A stretch of DNA of 6,702 nucleotides, from positions 1 to 6,702 of the forward strand of contig WTGR01000116.1 of assembly GCA_011523485.1 (NCBI GenBank), given 5' to 3'. The translations under genes were made by a program, and so were the position numbers. The DNA is from Acidobacteriota bacterium (GTDB lineage Bacteria; Acidobacteriota; Vicinamibacteria; Vicinamibacterales; UBA8438). A model generated the notes under the pieces. It did no database searches, was not told where the DNA came from, and saw only the letters and a program-made list of their open reading frames with translations. Shown one piece after another: positions 4,336 through 6,702 of this stretch. Each line of letters begins with the position of its first letter. Position 1 is the first letter of the stretch.

Positions 4336-6702
4336 ATGAACCGAAGTCGCACATTCTGTCTGGCGCTTCTGCTCGCGGGACTCGTGCCGGCCGCCGCCGC
4401 CGCCCAGTCGTTCGAGGCGGACGTGAGGCCGCTGGTCGAGACCTCCTGTCTCGCGTGTCACGGGGCCCGCACGGTCACGCCGCTCGACATCGGCAGCCTC
4501 GGCCACGACCTGAGCGACCGCGACACGTTCCGCGCCTGGGAGCGCATCTACGCGCGGGTGCACGACGGCGAGATGCCGCCCCGCAACGCCCGGCAGCCCG
4601 ATCCGGCAGTGGTGGAGACGGCGCTCGGATCGCTGAAGCAGGCCCTCGTCGACGCCAACCTCGCGGCCCGCGGTGAGCTGCGCACCCCGCTGCGGCGCCT
4701 CACGCGGCTTGAGTACGCCTACACCATTGCGGACCTGCTGCGCGTCGACGAGGCGGTCGGCCTGGACCTTTCCCGGACGCTGCCGGCCGAGGCCGATTCC
4801 GGCGGCTTCGATACGGTGGCGGCCAACCAGAGCATGTCGCCGCTGCACGTGCGGGCCTACCTCGAGGCGGCCGACCGGGCCCTGGACGCGGCGCTCCGCA
4901 CGGGGCCGCGCCCGGATGCGGTCGAGCACCGAATCGAGTACGTCGACTCGCAGTACCTGCCGTTCATCGAGCGGGCGGAGGCCCTGGGCCTCGGCATCGT
5001 CAAGAAGGTGGACGACGCTTTCGTCGCGTTCTTCGACTTCGGCTCGACCTACACGTTCCACAGCGGCACGGAGGGCTTCGTGGCGTCGGCCCCGGGCCGC
5101 TACCGCGTCACCGTGGACGCCTATCCGTACCAGGCGGAGACGCCGGTCACGGCGACCGTGTACCGCGGGAAGATGGCGGGCGTGGCGGCGTCGCTCGACG
5201 AGCTGATCGGCGTCTTCGACCTGGAGGGGCCGCGGGCCGTCGAGCTCATGCCGTACCTGCGTCCGGGCGACCTGATCGGGCTCTCGGTCGCCGACCTCGC
5301 CGTGCCGCCGGGGGCCGAGTCTTCCCTGCAGCCGGTCGATGGCGATCCCTCCAAGGGCTACGGCGGCATGAAGGACTATCCCGGAGAGGGCATCGCGTTC
5401 CGTACGCTGACCATCGAGGGGCCGCTCCTCGACTCGGACGTCTGGCCGCCGGCGAGCACGCGGCAGCTCCTGGCGGGCGTGGAGTTCGACGACGCGGGCG
5501 AGATTCTCCTGACGAAGACGCCCTATCAGCACGTCCTCGACGTCGTGGCCGCGTTCGCGCCGCGCGCGTTCCGCCGGCCGCTGGCCCCCGGCGAGCTGGA
5601 ATCCTACGCCAGCCTGGCCGCGCCGCTGCTCGTGGACGGGCGGCCGTTCGTCGAGGCGGTCCGGGTGCCGTTGCGCGCCATCCTGAGCGCGCCCGCCTTC
5701 CTGTTCCAGGGGGGCGACGTTGGACCGCTCGACGACTTCGCCCTGGCCTCGCGCCTGTCCTACTTCCTGTGGCGCAGCATGCCGGACGACGAGCTGTTCG
5801 CGGCGGCGCGCGCGGGCCGGCTGTCGGATCCGGAGGTGCTCGCGGCGCAGGTCGACCGGATGCTCGACGATGCCCGGTCGGCGCGCTTCGTGCGGGACTT
5901 CGCCGGTCAGGCCTTCCGGCTCTACGAGCTGCGCGCGACCAGCCCGGACGCCGGGCTGTATCCCGAATACGACGACCGGCTCGGCCAGGCGATGGCGCAG
6001 GAGACCGAGCTGTTCCTCGCCGAGCTGATCGCGGAGAACCGCGGCGTGGATCACCTGATCGACGCGGACTTCACCTTCGTCAACCGCCGCCTCGCGCGGC
6101 ACTACGGCCTGCAGGACGTCGCCGGGCAGCAGATGCGCCGCGTCTCCCTGCCGGCGGACAGTCCCCGCGGCGGGTTGCTGACGCAGGCCAGCGTGCTGAA
6201 GGTGACGGCGAACGGGACGACGACCTCGCCGGTCCCGCGCGGCAACTTCGTGCTGGCGAACCTGCTCGGACAGCCCCCGGCCCCGCCGCCGCCGGGCATC
6301 GAGGGGCTGGAGCCCGATACGCGGGGCACGACGACGATCCGCGAGCTGCTGACGGCGCATCGTGCGAATTCGGTCTGCGCGAACTGCCACCGCCGGATCG
6401 ACCCGCCCGGATTCGCCCTGGAGTCGTTCGATCCGATTGGCGGGTTTCGGACGCGCTACCGGGCCGCCGGCGGCGAGACGACGTTCGGCGACTTCACGGT
6501 GCCCCTCCCGTACGTCGACGGCCCGGCGGTCGACGCGACCGGCGTCACCCCGGCGGGCGAGGCCTTCGCCGGCATCGAGGACTACAAGCGCCTGATGCTG
6601 AAGAACGACGTCGAGCAGGTGGCCCGCCACCTGACCTCGCAGTTCCTGGTGTATGCCACCGGAGCCGAGATCGAGTTCGCCGACCGCGACGCGGTGGAGC
6701 GG
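4336..6702 (+). CDS. Secreted DUF1592/DUF1588-type cytochrome c-like protein, C-terminus beyond window
   Basis: The visible 789 residues are the PSD-type architecture of Planctomycetes, Verrucomicrobia and Acidobacteriota. A signal peptide (1-23, cut after AAA-AQ) is followed by a cytochrome c-like module with heme motif C38-x2-C41-H42 and a candidate distal Met in MPP (M80). Next come DUF1587 (about 118-185, LRRLTRLEYAYTIADLL), a beta-rich stretch (about 195-375) resembling a carbohydrate-binding module, DUF1595 (about 398-455, AFAPRAFRRPL), DUF1592 (about 466-592, LASRLSYFLWRSMPDDEL), DUF1588 (about 605-660, GGLLTQASVLKVTANGTTTSPVPRG), and the DUF1585 segment with a second heme motif C681-x2-C684-H685 followed by IDPPGFALESFDPIG. 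Such proteins are periplasmic or surface-bound, probably redox-active, with unknown substrate. Relatives usually precede a DUF1552 gene. Only a few tens of residues appear missing at the right edge. Confidence 0.93.
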   Translation, partial: MNRSRTFCLALLLAGLVPAAAAAQSFEADVRPLVETSCLACHGARTVTPLDIGSLGHDLSDRDTFRAWERIYARVHDGEMPPRNARQPDPAVVETALGSLKQALVDANLAARGELRTPLRRLTRLEYAYTIADLLRVDEAVGLDLSRTLPAEADSGGFDTVAANQSMSPLHVRAYLEAADRALDAALRTGPRPDAVEHRIEYVDSQYLPFIERAEALGLGIVKKVDDAFVAFFDFGSTYTFHSGTEGFVASAPGRYRVTVDAYPYQAETPVTATVYRGKMAGVAASLDELIGVFDLEGPRAVELMPYLRPGDLIGLSVADLAVPPGAESSLQPVDGDPSKGYGGMKDYPGEGIAFRTLTIEGPLLDSDVWPPASTRQLLAGVEFDDAGEILLTKTPYQHVLDVVAAFAPRAFRRPLAPGELESYASLAAPLLVDGRPFVEAVRVPLRAILSAPAFLFQGGDVGPLDDFALASRLSYFLWRSMPDDELFAAARAGRLSDPEVLAAQVDRMLDDARSARFVRDFAGQAFRLYELRATSPDAGLYPEYDDRLGQAMAQETELFLAELIAENRGVDHLIDADFTFVNRRLARHYGLQDVAGQQMRRVSLPADSPRGGLLTQASVLKVTANGTTTSPVPRGNFVLANLLGQPPAPPPPGIEGLEPDTRGTTTIRELLTAHRANSVCANCHRRIDPPGFALESFDPIGGFRTRYRAAGGETTFGDFTVPLPYVDGPAVDATGVTPAGEAFAGIEDYKRLMLKNDVEQVARHLTSQFLVYATGAEIEFADRDAVER

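Noticed and set aside
4114..6630. An 838-codon open frame on the minus strand opposite the DUF1592-type gene
   Set aside because: It is antisense to a gene with unmistakable domains. Its sequence is Arg/Gly/Ala/His-rich with no family resemblance, and long antisense openings are expected where third codon positions are mostly G or C.
1..6702. CRISPR array, tRNA, insertion-sequence transposase or integrase
   Set aside because: I saw no regularly spaced repeats, no cloverleaf-like sequence and no transposase or recombinase motifs; the receptor fragment at 3031-3366 has no flanking terminal inverted repeats that I could find.

Overview
This GC-rich window encodes an outer-membrane beta-barrel protein, a PSD-type (DUF1587/1595/1592/1588/1585) cytochrome c-like protein and a fragment resembling the very large TonB-dependent receptors of Acidobacteriota. 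Together these suggest a Gram-negative Acidobacteriota bacterium, probably near Vicinamibacteria. That placement is inferred from gene content only; the window has no rRNA or other marker gene.

Layout. Positions 1-701 (minus) hold a 65-residue zinc-ribbon protein whose stop codon overlaps the start of a methylcrotonoyl-CoA carboxylase beta subunit that runs off the left edge (leucine/isovalerate catabolism). A 126-bp divergent spacer separates this pair from a plus-strand pair at 828-2253: a small secreted outer-membrane barrel protein and a complete prephenate dehydratase with ACT domain (phenylalanine biosynthesis). Both genes that face the spacer have a -10-like hexamer only 6-7 bases before the start codon, as expected for leaderless transcripts. 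A 10-bp perfect hairpin lies between prephenate dehydratase and a convergent TetR/AcrR-type regulator (2299-3006, minus).

The stretch 3007-3537 has no intact gene. It holds about 340 bp of a TonB-dependent receptor barrel, with no start or stop of its own, open in frame into the TetR gene. Beyond it is a promoter, a cluster of inverted GTGAG/CTCAC half-sites and a strong ribosome binding site on the same strand. This looks like a regulator cut off from its own operator and promoter by a rearrangement, although an assembly join cannot be excluded.

Positions 3538-4223 (plus) hold a tightly coupled pair: a 67-residue charged helical protein and a 161-residue nucleotidyltransferase-fold protein with GG and DxD motifs. 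The pair is toxin-antitoxin-like in layout, but its function is unknown. From 4336 to the right edge runs a large secreted two-heme-motif protein, cut by the window before its C-terminus; such proteins usually sit next to a DUF1552 protein.

The chromosomal metabolic genes look ordinary. The least explained parts are the regulator/TonB junction with its operator cluster (3007-3450), the zinc-ribbon/carboxylase coupling, and the small-protein/nucleotidyltransferase pair.
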